The notes under the pieces are model-generated. The model did not search any database and was not told the origin of the DNA. It saw only the letters and a program-made list of their open reading frames with translations. From Opacimonas sp014872805 (GTDB lineage: Bacteria; Pseudomonadota; Gammaproteobacteria; Enterobacterales; Alteromonadaceae), in NCBI GenBank assembly GCA_014872805.1, contig WKFN01000014.1:124001-188000 (forward strand): DNA of 64,000 nt, in the 5' to 3' direction. A program made the position numbers and the translations under genes. Positions 36,258 through 43,691 of the stretch are shown in pieces (position 1 is the stretch's first letter; the number at the start of each line of letters is the position of its first letter).

Positions 36258-37169
36258 TCAGGCTTTTCTTGCTCCTTGTAGGCCACCGGTATGTAAGTAA
36301 ATGATATGTTTGCTGTTTATTTTTTGCTGTTCGATGAGATTGTTTAATCCCCATACAGCTTTGCCAGAGTACACCGGTTCAATAGGGCAAGATTCATGAT
36401 CCCATAGATCTAAAAAATCGTTCAATTCTGGGGTCTTTTTCGCATAACCGCCTGCATGAAATTCATGATTGATGTGCCAGTTTGTGTAAGAATCACCAAT
36501 AAGAGCATGCACATTATTTTCCAAATATTGCTGTCCTTTTAGCACGGCAATGCCTTGAATGAACCAGTTTGCTGGTGCTTGTTTGACTAAACCCGCCAGT
36601 GTTGTTCCGGTTGCGACGGGCACAACAATGGTCACCGCTTCTGTGGCAAACGCTTGGTGCTGTGACAGTAATTCTTGAATGATTACACCAACTCCTGCCA
36701 ATCCAGATTGCGTAAATCCACCTTCAGGAATGACTAACACGCCGTCTTGAATTGATTGATGGGGCTGTTCTCTAACCTGTTTGAAGACTTGCTTGTCAAG
36801 GTATTCAATCTGTGTGCCCCAGTTGCTTAAATCGGTAATCATCGGGGTTGGGTGCTTTCGGTAATCACCACGGATCCGCGCGGTAAAATGGATATTTTCT
36901 CGGTAACAGATATAGCCTAAAGCATGCAAATGATTTGAAAAACCACCACCATAGCTAATGATGTGATGAATACTGTTGTGATGAGTCAAAGTATGCACAA
37001 GTTTACGCCATTTGTTGCCACTGATAATGGGATGAATCAGGTCGTCTCGTTTGCACCATAATAATTGCGTAGCACAATGATTTTCTGCAATAGGAGCGCC
37101 GATATTTTCTGAATTCAAACTTAATCGTTGTAATGGGCTGGGCAATTTGAGTCTTATTTGCTGCATCAT
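36258..37169 (-). CDS. PLP-dependent ACC deaminase / D-cysteine desulphhydrase family protein
   Basis: Fold-type II PLP enzyme, 303 residues from the first of two methionines. The PLP lysine lies in SGNKWRKL, with SYGGGFSNHLHALGYI as the substrate/PLP region and VATGTTLAGLVK as the phosphate loop. Family members deaminate ACC or D-cysteine; the substrate here cannot be told from sequence. Isolated gene, divergent from the chalcone-isomerase-like gene 80 bases away. Confidence 0.82.
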   Translation of the reverse strand: MMQQIRLKLPSPLQRLSLNSENIGAPIAENHCATQLLWCKRDDLIHPIISGNKWRKLVHTLTHHNSIHHIISYGGGFSNHLHALGYICYRENIHFTARIRGDYRKHPTPMITDLSNWGTQIEYLDKQVFKQVREQPHQSIQDGVLVIPEGGFTQSGLAGVGVIIQELLSQHQAFATEAVTIVVPVATGTTLAGLVKQAPANWFIQGIAVLKGQQYLENNVHALIGDSYTNWHINHEFHAGGYAKKTPELNDFLDLWDHESCPIEPVYSGKAVWGLNNLIEQQKINSKHIIYLHTGGLQGARKA

Positions 37170-37249
37170 ACGTAAAGATAAAAACTGAAAGTGTAACGCG
37201 TATGATTTATGGTACCACAGAGGTATGAGATAAGGGTAAAGTAGCCAAT

Positions 37250-37780
37250 ATGAGAAAAACTTTTGTCGTCTTTTTATGGTTATTCGCCTCGTTGTTTGGG
37301 ATGCACGTGAAAGCTAGTGAGCAAGTGCCCACTTACGTTTTGGATTTTGTGCCTAATGCAAAGATGTTAGGTGAGGGGCGATTAAAGGTACTATTTTGGA
37401 ATGTGTATGATGCAACCTTATATACACCGTCAACTGGTTATCTTGCTGATACGCCTTTTGCTCTAAGTCTGACGTACTTGATGGATTTTGCTGGTCAGGA
37501 CATCGCCAAACGCAGCGTTGATGAAATGCAGAATCAAGGTTGGCAGGATACAACACAGCTTGAATCTTGGGAAAATCAAATGAGCGGTCTATTCCCCAAT
37601 GTAAAAGAGGGGGACACGCTTGTGGGAATTCAAACAGCAGAAGGCTCAGCGCGTTTTTATTTCAACGACACCTTTGTCGGGCAAGTGGACGATGGCGAAT
37701 TTAGTAAAGCGTTTTTTGGCATTTGGTTATCACCTAAGACCTCAGAGCCAAAATTACGCCGTAAATTATTAGGAGAATAA
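37250..37780 (+). CDS. Chalcone isomerase-like periplasmic protein
   Basis: 176 residues with a signal peptide (cleavage near VKASEQ). The body matches the bacterial chalcone-isomerase-like family: GEGRLKVLFWNVYDATLYTP, LTYLMDFAGQDIAKRSVDEM and the FNDTFVGQVDDGEFSKAFFGIWL ending. The enzymatic role in bacteria is unproven. It is followed after 2 bases by a DUF3833 lipoprotein gene; this pair is often found beside cyclopropane-fatty-acid synthase genes, which are absent here. Confidence 0.83.
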   Translation: MRKTFVVFLWLFASLFGMHVKASEQVPTYVLDFVPNAKMLGEGRLKVLFWNVYDATLYTPSTGYLADTPFALSLTYLMDFAGQDIAKRSVDEMQNQGWQDTTQLESWENQMSGLFPNVKEGDTLVGIQTAEGSARFYFNDTFVGQVDDGEFSKAFFGIWLSPKTSEPKLRRKLLGE

Positions 37781-37782
37781 CG

Positions 37783-38316
37783 ATGAAAAAAATACTGATG
37801 GCGCTCGGTACAATAGCCCTTTTATCTGGATGTACTTTATCCATAGATGGCAATGATTATTTAGGTAAGCAGCCGAACTTCGATTTGGAAGACTTTTTTG
37901 TGGGTGAAGTGACTGCATGGGGCATCGTACAGAATCGTTCCGGTGAGGTCGTGCAAAGATTCATTGTTGATATTAATGGCTCTATGGATGGAAACACTTT
38001 GGTGTTGGATGAAACGTTTCAATATATTGTTGGCGATGGTGCAAAAACGCGCGTATGGCGCTTAACTCCACAGACTGACGGCATCTATATTGGAACAGCA
38101 GGCGATATCAATGGTAACGCGACGGGTAAGGCGTTTGGCAATGCGTTTAACTTTGTTTATGAAATGGATTTAACGGTGGATGGCACGACTTACACAGTGA
38201 ACTTTGATGACTGGTTTTTTGCCATGGATGACGATACTTTGATGAATCGTTCTTACATTAAGAAGTTTGGGCTTGTGGTGGCTGAGGTAACAATATTTAT
38301 GCAGCGTCAAGATTAG
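37783..38316 (+). CDS. DUF3833 family lipoprotein
   Basis: 177 residues. Lipoprotein signal with lipobox LLSGC (Cys17). The mature part, starting around PNFDLEDFFVGEVTAWGIVQ, matches DUF3833: a lipocalin-like beta barrel with FIVDINGS and VLDETFQY. Function unknown. It starts 2 bases after the chalcone-isomerase-like gene and its stop overlaps the convergent ppiC end by 4 bases. Confidence 0.85.
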   Translation: MKKILMALGTIALLSGCTLSIDGNDYLGKQPNFDLEDFFVGEVTAWGIVQNRSGEVVQRFIVDINGSMDGNTLVLDETFQYIVGDGAKTRVWRLTPQTDGIYIGTAGDINGNATGKAFGNAFNFVYEMDLTVDGTTYTVNFDDWFFAMDDDTLMNRSYIKKFGLVVAEVTIFMQRQD

Positions 38317-38591
38317 TTGCGGTAGAGCGTCTTAATGATGTGAAAACCAAATTTGGTTCGTACCGGCCCGTGCAGTTCTAGTACGGGCTTTTTAAATACT
38401 ACATCATCAAATTGCTTGACCATTTGACCACGACGAAACTCACCCAAATTTCCACCGTCTTTTTTGCCCGAGGGGCACAGTGAATGTTTGCGCGCCAGTT
38501 CAGAGAAATTTTTGCCTTTTTTGAGCTGGCGTAACAGGTCTTGTGCCTCTTTTTCAGTTTTCACTAGGATATGTACAGCGCAGGCTTTCAC
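38313..38591 (-). CDS. ppiC: Parvulin-type peptidyl-prolyl cis-trans isomerase PpiC
   Basis: Small cytoplasmic single-domain parvulin, 92 residues (E. coli PpiC 93). VHILVKTEKEA, FSELARKHSLCPSGKKDGGNLGEF and TKFGFHIIKTLYRN are the parvulin signatures. GTG start at 38591 overlaps the upstream stop (GTGA), so it is translationally coupled to the 71-residue gene. Confidence 0.93.
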   Translation of the reverse strand: MKACAVHILVKTEKEAQDLLRQLKKGKNFSELARKHSLCPSGKKDGGNLGEFRRGQMVKQFDDVVFKKPVLELHGPVRTKFGFHIIKTLYRN

Positions 38592-38803
38592 AATTCACTG
38601 CCTCCCATGCTTTCTGCCAAATCATCAAGTTTACTGCAGGTGTAATCAAATGCTTTGGGATTTTGCTCATAGGTGACAATAACACTACTATCGCTGTCAT
38701 AAAAACGCGCTTTGACAGGGCCTTCTGTCCAAGGCGTAAGGGTGTTTAAAAACCTCGTAGCGTCTTGGGCATTGCCAAATTGGTATTTGATTTCGTTGAT
38801 CAT
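38588..38803 (-). CDS. Hypothetical protein, 71 residues
   Basis: Small soluble protein beginning MINEIKYQFGNAQDATRFLN, with a central strand region (VKARFYDSDSSVIVTYEQ) and an amphipathic C-terminal helix (AFDYTCSKLDDLAESM). No family recognised. Coupled to ppiC by a 4-base overlap, and 21 bases downstream of parA, so the three look like one operon. Confidence 0.7.
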   Translation of the reverse strand: MINEIKYQFGNAQDATRFLNTLTPWTEGPVKARFYDSDSSVIVTYEQNPKAFDYTCSKLDDLAESMGGSEL

Positions 38804-38824
38804 GGGACTCTATAAATAAAAGCG

Positions 38825-39598
38825 TTATCGGTAATTTCGCATGATTTCATCATATAGCGCATTAATTTGCTGACTCACCTTGTGTTTTGGATGACCCACC
38901 ACGATAGGACGCTGCTCTGCATGAGATTCTTTGACTTTAATCGCGGAGTGTATTTTATTCTCGAACAAAGGTAAACCTTGCTCGGTTAATTGCGCGATCA
39001 GTTTTTGTGGATAGTTGGCTTGTGCGTTGTATTGATTGATCATGATCCCGCCGAAAATTAAATCGGGATTGTGGTCGGCTTTGATTTCCATGACGTTATC
39101 GAGCAAGCGGGTAACGGCCTGTACTGAAAAGTCGTCACAGTCCACCGGAACGACGAAACCATCCGCTGCGATAAGCGCGGCTTTGGTGTAAAAGTTAAAA
39201 TTAGGCGCCGTATCAATCCAGATATCGTCAAAGGTGTTATCGAGCGCTTGCAGTGTTTCTCTTAACTTAAACATCTTGTAGCGTGATTCTAGCTCTCGTT
39301 CTAACTCAGCTAAGTCGGGCGCAGATGGCATCACGTTAAAATTATCAATGATACTTGGTTGGACAAAATCCATCGGGGTCTTTTTATCACCAAACCAGCC
39401 AACGACCTGTTTGAACATATCTGTCACGGTCAAGGTGTTATCATCAATGGACGTCCCAGCATAAAAGGTACTGTTGCCTTGGGGATCTAAATCAACGAGT
39501 AGAGATGCGCGGCCTTGCATGGCGCCAGATGCCGCTAAGTTGGTGCATAAGGTAGATTTGCCGACTCCGCCTTTTTGATTAAATACGACCCATTTCAT
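38825..39598 (-). CDS. Orphan ParA family ATPase
   Basis: Deviant Walker-type ATPase, 257 residues. Walker A is KGGVGKST near residues 9-16; then come LLVDLDPQGN (switch region) and DDIWIDTAPNFNFYTKAAL (Walker B). This family positions plasmids, chromosomes or protein clusters using nonspecific DNA binding. No parB-like gene or parS-like repeat is adjacent, and there is no sign of a plasmid, so its cargo is unknown. It heads a likely operon with the 71-residue gene and ppiC. Confidence 0.88.
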   Translation of the reverse strand: MKWVVFNQKGGVGKSTLCTNLAASGAMQGRASLLVDLDPQGNSTFYAGTSIDDNTLTVTDMFKQVVGWFGDKKTPMDFVQPSIIDNFNVMPSAPDLAELERELESRYKMFKLRETLQALDNTFDDIWIDTAPNFNFYTKAALIAADGFVVPVDCDDFSVQAVTRLLDNVMEIKADHNPDLIFGGIMINQYNAQANYPQKLIAQLTEQGLPLFENKIHSAIKVKESHAEQRPIVVGHPKHKVSQQINALYDEIMRNYR

Positions 39599-39730
39599 AT
39601 GCGTTTCCTTTTATTGAGATTGTTATACAGAAAATCAAAATGTTACACTGACCCTCAATATGTACTATAAAGAGTTTGCCTTATCTAAAGGTATACAACT
39701 CGTGAATATTGGCTATAAGTGAAGGGCGGT

Positions 39731-40174
39731 ATGAAAATTTGGGTCGATGCGGATGCTTGTCCGGTGGCAATTAAAGAGATTCTGTTTAAAGCGTCTCAGC
39801 GTACTTCAGTGCCATTGACCTTAGTGGCCAATCACTATTTAAAGACACCACTCACCCCTTGGATTACTTCTATGGTAGTAGAAAGCGGATTTGATGTGGC
39901 CGATGACGAAATCGTCAAGCGCGTCGAAGCTGGTGATTTGGTGATCACCAGTGATATTCCGCTCGCGGATGAAGTCATTACCAAAGGCGCCCAAGCCTTG
40001 AGTCCTCGCGGTGAATTACATACCAAAGAAAACATCAAGAGTAGGCTGAATATACGCGATTTTATGGATACGATGCGCGCGTCAGGTGTGCAATCTGGTG
40101 GACCACCACCGCTTAGTCAGCAGGATAAGCAGGCGTTTGCGAATCATTTGGATAGAATCTTGGCTAGGCGATAG
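39731..40174 (+). CDS. YaiI/YqxD family protein (DUF188)
   Basis: 147 residues from the ATG at 39731, five bases after AAGG; an in-frame GTG at 39719 is less likely. The family opening IWVDADACPVAIKEIL is intact, as are TSDIPLADEVI and GALSPRG-like LSPRGEL. The PIN-like fold suggests a nuclease, which has not been shown. It stands alone, divergent from parA. Confidence 0.92.
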   Translation: MKIWVDADACPVAIKEILFKASQRTSVPLTLVANHYLKTPLTPWITSMVVESGFDVADDEIVKRVEAGDLVITSDIPLADEVITKGAQALSPRGELHTKENIKSRLNIRDFMDTMRASGVQSGGPPPLSQQDKQAFANHLDRILARR

Positions 40175-40203
40175 CAAGGCATTTGCAAAATCACCAGTTT
40201 CTT

Positions 40204-40232
40204 TTTACATTACACCCTGTAAATAATTATAA
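40204..40232 (+). promoter_or_regulatory. Candidate promoter of the M24 peptidase gene
   Basis: TTTACA, a 17-base spacer and TTATAA, 14 bases before the start codon. TTTACA and TGTAAA (40218-40223) also form an inverted repeat over the -35. Confidence 0.45.
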
Positions 40233-40246
40233 AAACAGGACAGTTT

Positions 40247-41611
40247 ATGTATCGTATTGTATTTGCATCTATTTTTGTTCTAACCGTCGCTTCTTTCAGC
40301 GTTTTTTCAGAAGCTAATACCCCAGCGTTTGAACAAGGGCGTGTTATTAGCGATATGCCAGCTGTTTTGCCGTTTGAAGAACGTATTGAACCTATCAATG
40401 CCATGCTTGAAGAGCGCTTAGATAAGTTGTTGCCAGAGCTCATGGCTGAATCCAATATTGATATGTGGTTAGTGATCAATCGCGAATACGGAGAAGATAA
40501 ACTTTTTTATACTCTAGTGCCACAGCCAACCTTTGCCGCGCGTCGCACGACTATCTTGGTGTTTGCTAAAACCGATGATGGTGTAGAGCGCTTTAGTGTC
40601 AGTCGCTATGCCATTGGCGATACCTACCCAACCGTATGGGAGGGCGGTTCATTGGAACAACAATGGGCGCGTCTTGCTGAAGTAATTGCACAGCGCGACC
40701 CCAAGCGCATCGGTATCAATATCAGTCGTGATTGGCCAATGGCGGATGGCTTATCGGCAGGTCTAGAGCAGTTATTGCGTGAGGCATTAGCGCCAAAATA
40801 TGAAGAACGCTTAGTCAGTGCTGAAAAGCTTGTGTTGCGTTGGCTTGAAACCAGAAGTCCCCTCGAACAACAAGTCTATCCGCATGTCGTGAATATTGCG
40901 CGAGCCGTCATCGCGGAGGCCTTTTCAAATAAAGTCATTACGCCAGGAAAAACGACCACCGATGATGTGGCTTGGTATCTGCGTAATCGATTTGAAACTT
41001 TACAGCTTCGGCCATGGTTTCAGCCTTATGTGAATATTCAGCGTCGCGGCGATGCCACCACCAAAGACGATGTATTTATGGGCAAAGAAGGCATTGTCAT
41101 TATGCGCGGGGATATCCTGCATACCGATGTGGGCATTTGTTATCTCAATCAATGCACGGATACGCAAGAAATGGCCTATGTATTAAACTTAGGCGAAACC
41201 GATGCACCACAAGGTCTTAAAGATGCCATGGCGGTTGGCAATACATGGCAAGATATTTTGACCAGCGAGTTTGTGAAGGGGCGTACAGGCAATGAAATTC
41301 TTGCTGCGACCCAAGAAAAAGCCGCTGCGCAGGGGATTTTGAGCTCAACTTATACGCACCCCATTGGTTTTGTCGGCCATGCTTCAGGGCCAACCATTGG
41401 CATGTGGGATAACCAAGGCCCAACGCCGATCCGCGGTGATTATCCGCTGTATCCTGACACTGCTTATGCCATTGAGGGGAATATCAAAACCCAAGTACCC
41501 GAATGGGATAATCAATGGGTACAAATTAAACTCGAGCAAAGCGCGTTGTTTGATGGTGAGAACGTCTGGTATCTAGCAGGTCGTCAGACTCACTGGCATT
41601 TGGTGCACTAG
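40247..41611 (+). CDS. Exported M24 family metallopeptidase (Xaa-Pro aminopeptidase-like)
   Basis: 454 residues with a signal peptide (cleavage near FSEANT). The N-terminal creatinase-like domain (about 60-190) precedes the pita-bread domain. The metal ligands are recognisable: Asp in LHTDVGICY, Asp in CTDTQE, His in GFVGHASGP, Glu in AIEGNI and Glu in LEQSAL. The family removes N-terminal residues before proline, but many members have other substrates. Periplasmic location is inferred. It is convergent with aceK, the two stops being adjacent. Confidence 0.85.
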   Translation: MYRIVFASIFVLTVASFSVFSEANTPAFEQGRVISDMPAVLPFEERIEPINAMLEERLDKLLPELMAESNIDMWLVINREYGEDKLFYTLVPQPTFAARRTTILVFAKTDDGVERFSVSRYAIGDTYPTVWEGGSLEQQWARLAEVIAQRDPKRIGINISRDWPMADGLSAGLEQLLREALAPKYEERLVSAEKLVLRWLETRSPLEQQVYPHVVNIARAVIAEAFSNKVITPGKTTTDDVAWYLRNRFETLQLRPWFQPYVNIQRRGDATTKDDVFMGKEGIVIMRGDILHTDVGICYLNQCTDTQEMAYVLNLGETDAPQGLKDAMAVGNTWQDILTSEFVKGRTGNEILAATQEKAAAQGILSSTYTHPIGFVGHASGPTIGMWDNQGPTPIRGDYPLYPDTAYAIEGNIKTQVPEWDNQWVQIKLEQSALFDGENVWYLAGRQTHWHLVH

Positions 41612-43342
41612 TTAGTGTAAATAATCGTAATGCCTGTCCGGCTTATAATGGAAGCTCTTTTTAGGGTTATATGGCGTAAAGTTTAAGTACTTTCCTTCTT
41701 TACAGATCTCTTGGATTTTACGCCAGTACTCTGCGGTCATGATCTCGCCGTGGAGCTCCTTTAGGATATCTTTATGGACTTTGCGTCCAATAATAAAGTG
41801 CTCAAACTGCTGCGGAAAGACATCGTTTGGTGCCACAGATAAAGTATCAAGCACGTAAGGATCGTCGGTGACCGGCAAATCACGAAAATTGCGCTCATCC
41901 ATGTAGCATATCTCATCATAGTCATAAAAAATCACCCGCCCATGGCCAGTAATTCCGAAGTTTTTGTGGAGCATGTCGCCGGGGAAAATGTTGGTTAGGG
42001 CGATTTGCTTGATGCATAAACCAAGCTCATCAATCGCATGACGGATTTTGTCTTCATCGGTTTCTTGATTGAGATACAGATTCAGCGGCGTCATTTTGCG
42101 TTCGATATACAAATGCGTAATGGTCAGCGTATTGCCTTCAATGATCAGACTCGATGCACAGGTGTCTTTGAGATATTGCAGGAGCTCGTCATCGATGCGA
42201 TCTAAGTCGAACTTATAATTCACATACTCATGGGTATCTGCCATACGCCCGACACGGTCGGACATTTTGACCAAGCGATAACGGTTTTTGACAAAGTCTC
42301 GCGTGATTTTTTTACTCTCGGCAAATTCATCTTTGATGACTTTAAACACAATGCCATAGCTAGGTAGGTGAAATACAGTCATTACCAACCCTTTGATCCC
42401 TGGTGCTAACTCAAACTTATCTTGTGTTGATGCCAAATGTTCCAGGTAGTTGCGATAAAATTCCGTTTTGCCATGCTTATAAAAACCCAAAGACATATAC
42501 AGTTCGAATTGTTTTTTGTTGGGCAACAGCTCAGCTAAGAATGCAACCAGTTCGGCAGGATACTGAGTATCCGCATTAAAATAAGAACGTGCAAAGCCAA
42601 AGATCACGGATAAATCACGACGGTCTGTTAATAAGGCATCGACAAAAATTTCGCGATCTTTGTTGATCCGCAGCGCAATGACAAATGGCAGAGTTTGCTT
42701 GGGCAAACACATGCGACCAATCAAATACGCTGCTTTACCGCGATAAAATACTGGCTTGAGCATTTCCATCGTATGGACAGAAGCTAATTCTTCAGTGGTT
42801 AATACTTCACGCAGACCGCGCTCTAGGTTGGCCAAGTCTCGCTCTTTTTCGGCGAAGGGGACATTAAATTTGTAAATGCGAAAAAGTTCTTCGTACATTT
42901 CACTGACGGTACAATCCACATCAAAACTGTTAATGACCTTCATTCGATCAGGTCCAGGCAGATAACAGCGAGTTGGCGTGATGAACATGTATTCATCGTC
43001 GATTTTTTGGTGTTTAAAAATACGGCCAATGACTGAATTATAATAGGTTTCTGCTAGTTCGAATTGTGGGTGGGTGGCGAGAAGTTTGGCATAGTTTTGT
43101 TTCATCAATATCCAAAACTCATTGCCTTCTGCATGAGGTTGGAGATGTTGATAGATTTCAGTGACCACTTCATTGAGGCTTTGCTCATAGATGGTAATTC
43201 GCTCTTTGATTGCTTGTTGCGAAGCTGCCCATTGGCGTTGTTCAAAGCGCTCTTGCGCTCCTTTGGTAATGCGAGAATACCAGCGATAACTTTTATCGAA
43301 ACCACTTAATATTTGGTAGGCTATTTTTTGTGCGCGATCCAT
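41612..43342 (-). CDS. aceK: Isocitrate dehydrogenase kinase/phosphatase
   Basis: Bifunctional enzyme that phosphorylates and inactivates isocitrate dehydrogenase, diverting carbon to the glyoxylate shunt. 576 residues (E. coli 578). The C-terminal kinase-like domain shows YGIVFKVIKDEF (ATP-binding lysine), GDMLHKNFGITGHGRVIFYDYDE as loop and metal-binding region. In E. coli it follows aceBA; here those genes are not adjacent. It is divergent from the thr operon and has its own promoter-like sequence. Confidence 0.95.
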   Translation of the reverse strand: MDRAQKIAYQILSGFDKSYRWYSRITKGAQERFEQRQWAASQQAIKERITIYEQSLNEVVTEIYQHLQPHAEGNEFWILMKQNYAKLLATHPQFELAETYYNSVIGRIFKHQKIDDEYMFITPTRCYLPGPDRMKVINSFDVDCTVSEMYEELFRIYKFNVPFAEKERDLANLERGLREVLTTEELASVHTMEMLKPVFYRGKAAYLIGRMCLPKQTLPFVIALRINKDREIFVDALLTDRRDLSVIFGFARSYFNADTQYPAELVAFLAELLPNKKQFELYMSLGFYKHGKTEFYRNYLEHLASTQDKFELAPGIKGLVMTVFHLPSYGIVFKVIKDEFAESKKITRDFVKNRYRLVKMSDRVGRMADTHEYVNYKFDLDRIDDELLQYLKDTCASSLIIEGNTLTITHLYIERKMTPLNLYLNQETDEDKIRHAIDELGLCIKQIALTNIFPGDMLHKNFGITGHGRVIFYDYDEICYMDERNFRDLPVTDDPYVLDTLSVAPNDVFPQQFEHFIIGRKVHKDILKELHGEIMTAEYWRKIQEICKEGKYLNFTPYNPKKSFHYKPDRHYDYLH

Positions 43343-43389
43343 GATTTAACCTGTCAAAAAAATCTAGAGCTAGTGTGATATAAGTTATG

Positions 43390-43417
43390 CTTATATACAT
43401 TAATACAATAGTCTCAA
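43390..43417 (-). promoter_or_regulatory. Candidate aceK promoter
   Basis: On the minus strand: TTGAGA (43417-43412), 16-base spacer, TATAAG (43395-43390), giving a leader of about 40 bases before aceK. The -35 hexamer is one of three phased TTGAGA half-sites in this gap. Confidence 0.45.
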
Positions 43418-43429
43418 AAGATTGCCAAC

Positions 43430-43459
43430 TTGAGATAACTCAGATAATCTCAATATAAT
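43430..43459 (+). promoter_or_regulatory. Candidate thr operon promoter
   Basis: TTGAGA, an 18-base spacer and a perfect TATAAT at 43454-43459; predicted start of transcription near 43466. A second possible promoter (TTGACT 43469-43474, 16 bases, GATAAT 43491-43496) would start at the thrL ATG and leave no leader for attenuation, so it is less likely. Confidence 0.5.
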
Positions 43460-43469
43460 ATAAAAACAT

Positions 43470-43493
43470 TGACTTTTAGACGTCTATACGGAT
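43470..43493 (+). promoter_or_regulatory. Candidate MetJ operator upstream of thrL
   Basis: Three consecutive 8-base met boxes: TGACTTTT (5/8), AGACGTCT (8/8, the MetJ consensus) and ATACGGAT (5/8). They lie just downstream of the proposed thr promoter and before thrL. A closely similar site lies before metK. MetJ with S-adenosylmethionine represses methionine genes in gammaproteobacteria; regulation of thr here is inference. Confidence 0.5.
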
Positions 43494-43502
43494 AATTACC
43501 TC

Positions 43503-43574
43503 ATGAAAATAATACTAACAAGCACCACCGACATGATGATTATTACCACCCCAAGTGGGGCGGACGTTGGTTAG
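43503..43574 (+). CDS. thrL: thr operon leader peptide
   Basis: 23-residue frame starting MKIILTSTTD, with five threonine and four isoleucine codons (Ile-Ile, Thr-Ser-Thr-Thr, Ile-Ile-Thr-Thr) and a Met-Met pair, ending at TAG 43572-43574. It precedes a strong terminator and thrA, the classic attenuation layout in which scarcity of charged tRNA-Thr or tRNA-Ile stalls the ribosome and prevents termination. The ribosome binding site is weak (GGA ten bases upstream). Confidence 0.85.
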   Translation: MKIILTSTTDMMIITTPSGADVG

Positions 43575-43594
43575 TGCACGACACAAATCTACTG

Positions 43595-43620
43595 AAGCCC
43601 GCATCCACTGCGGGCTTTTT
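43595..43620 (+). terminator. thr operon attenuator (terminator hairpin)
   Basis: Perfect 8-bp stem AAGCCCGC / GCGGGCTT (43595-43602 with 43610-43617), 7-base loop ATCCACT, then a T-tract. Upstream, CCCC-AAGT-GGGG within thrL (43549-43560) is a likely competing or pausing stem. It lies 21 bases after thrL and 71 before thrA. Confidence 0.88.
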
Positions 43621-43691
43621 CGTTTTTAAGCGTTATGTTTTAGCGTGATGGAAGCACCAAGTTCGAGATACTGGGGAAAATAGGAGCATAC

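Noticed and set aside
38825..39718. Plasmid or prophage partition locus at the ParA gene
   Set aside because: No parB, replication gene, integrase or iterated repeats nearby; flanking genes are chromosomal and codon use looks like the neighbours.
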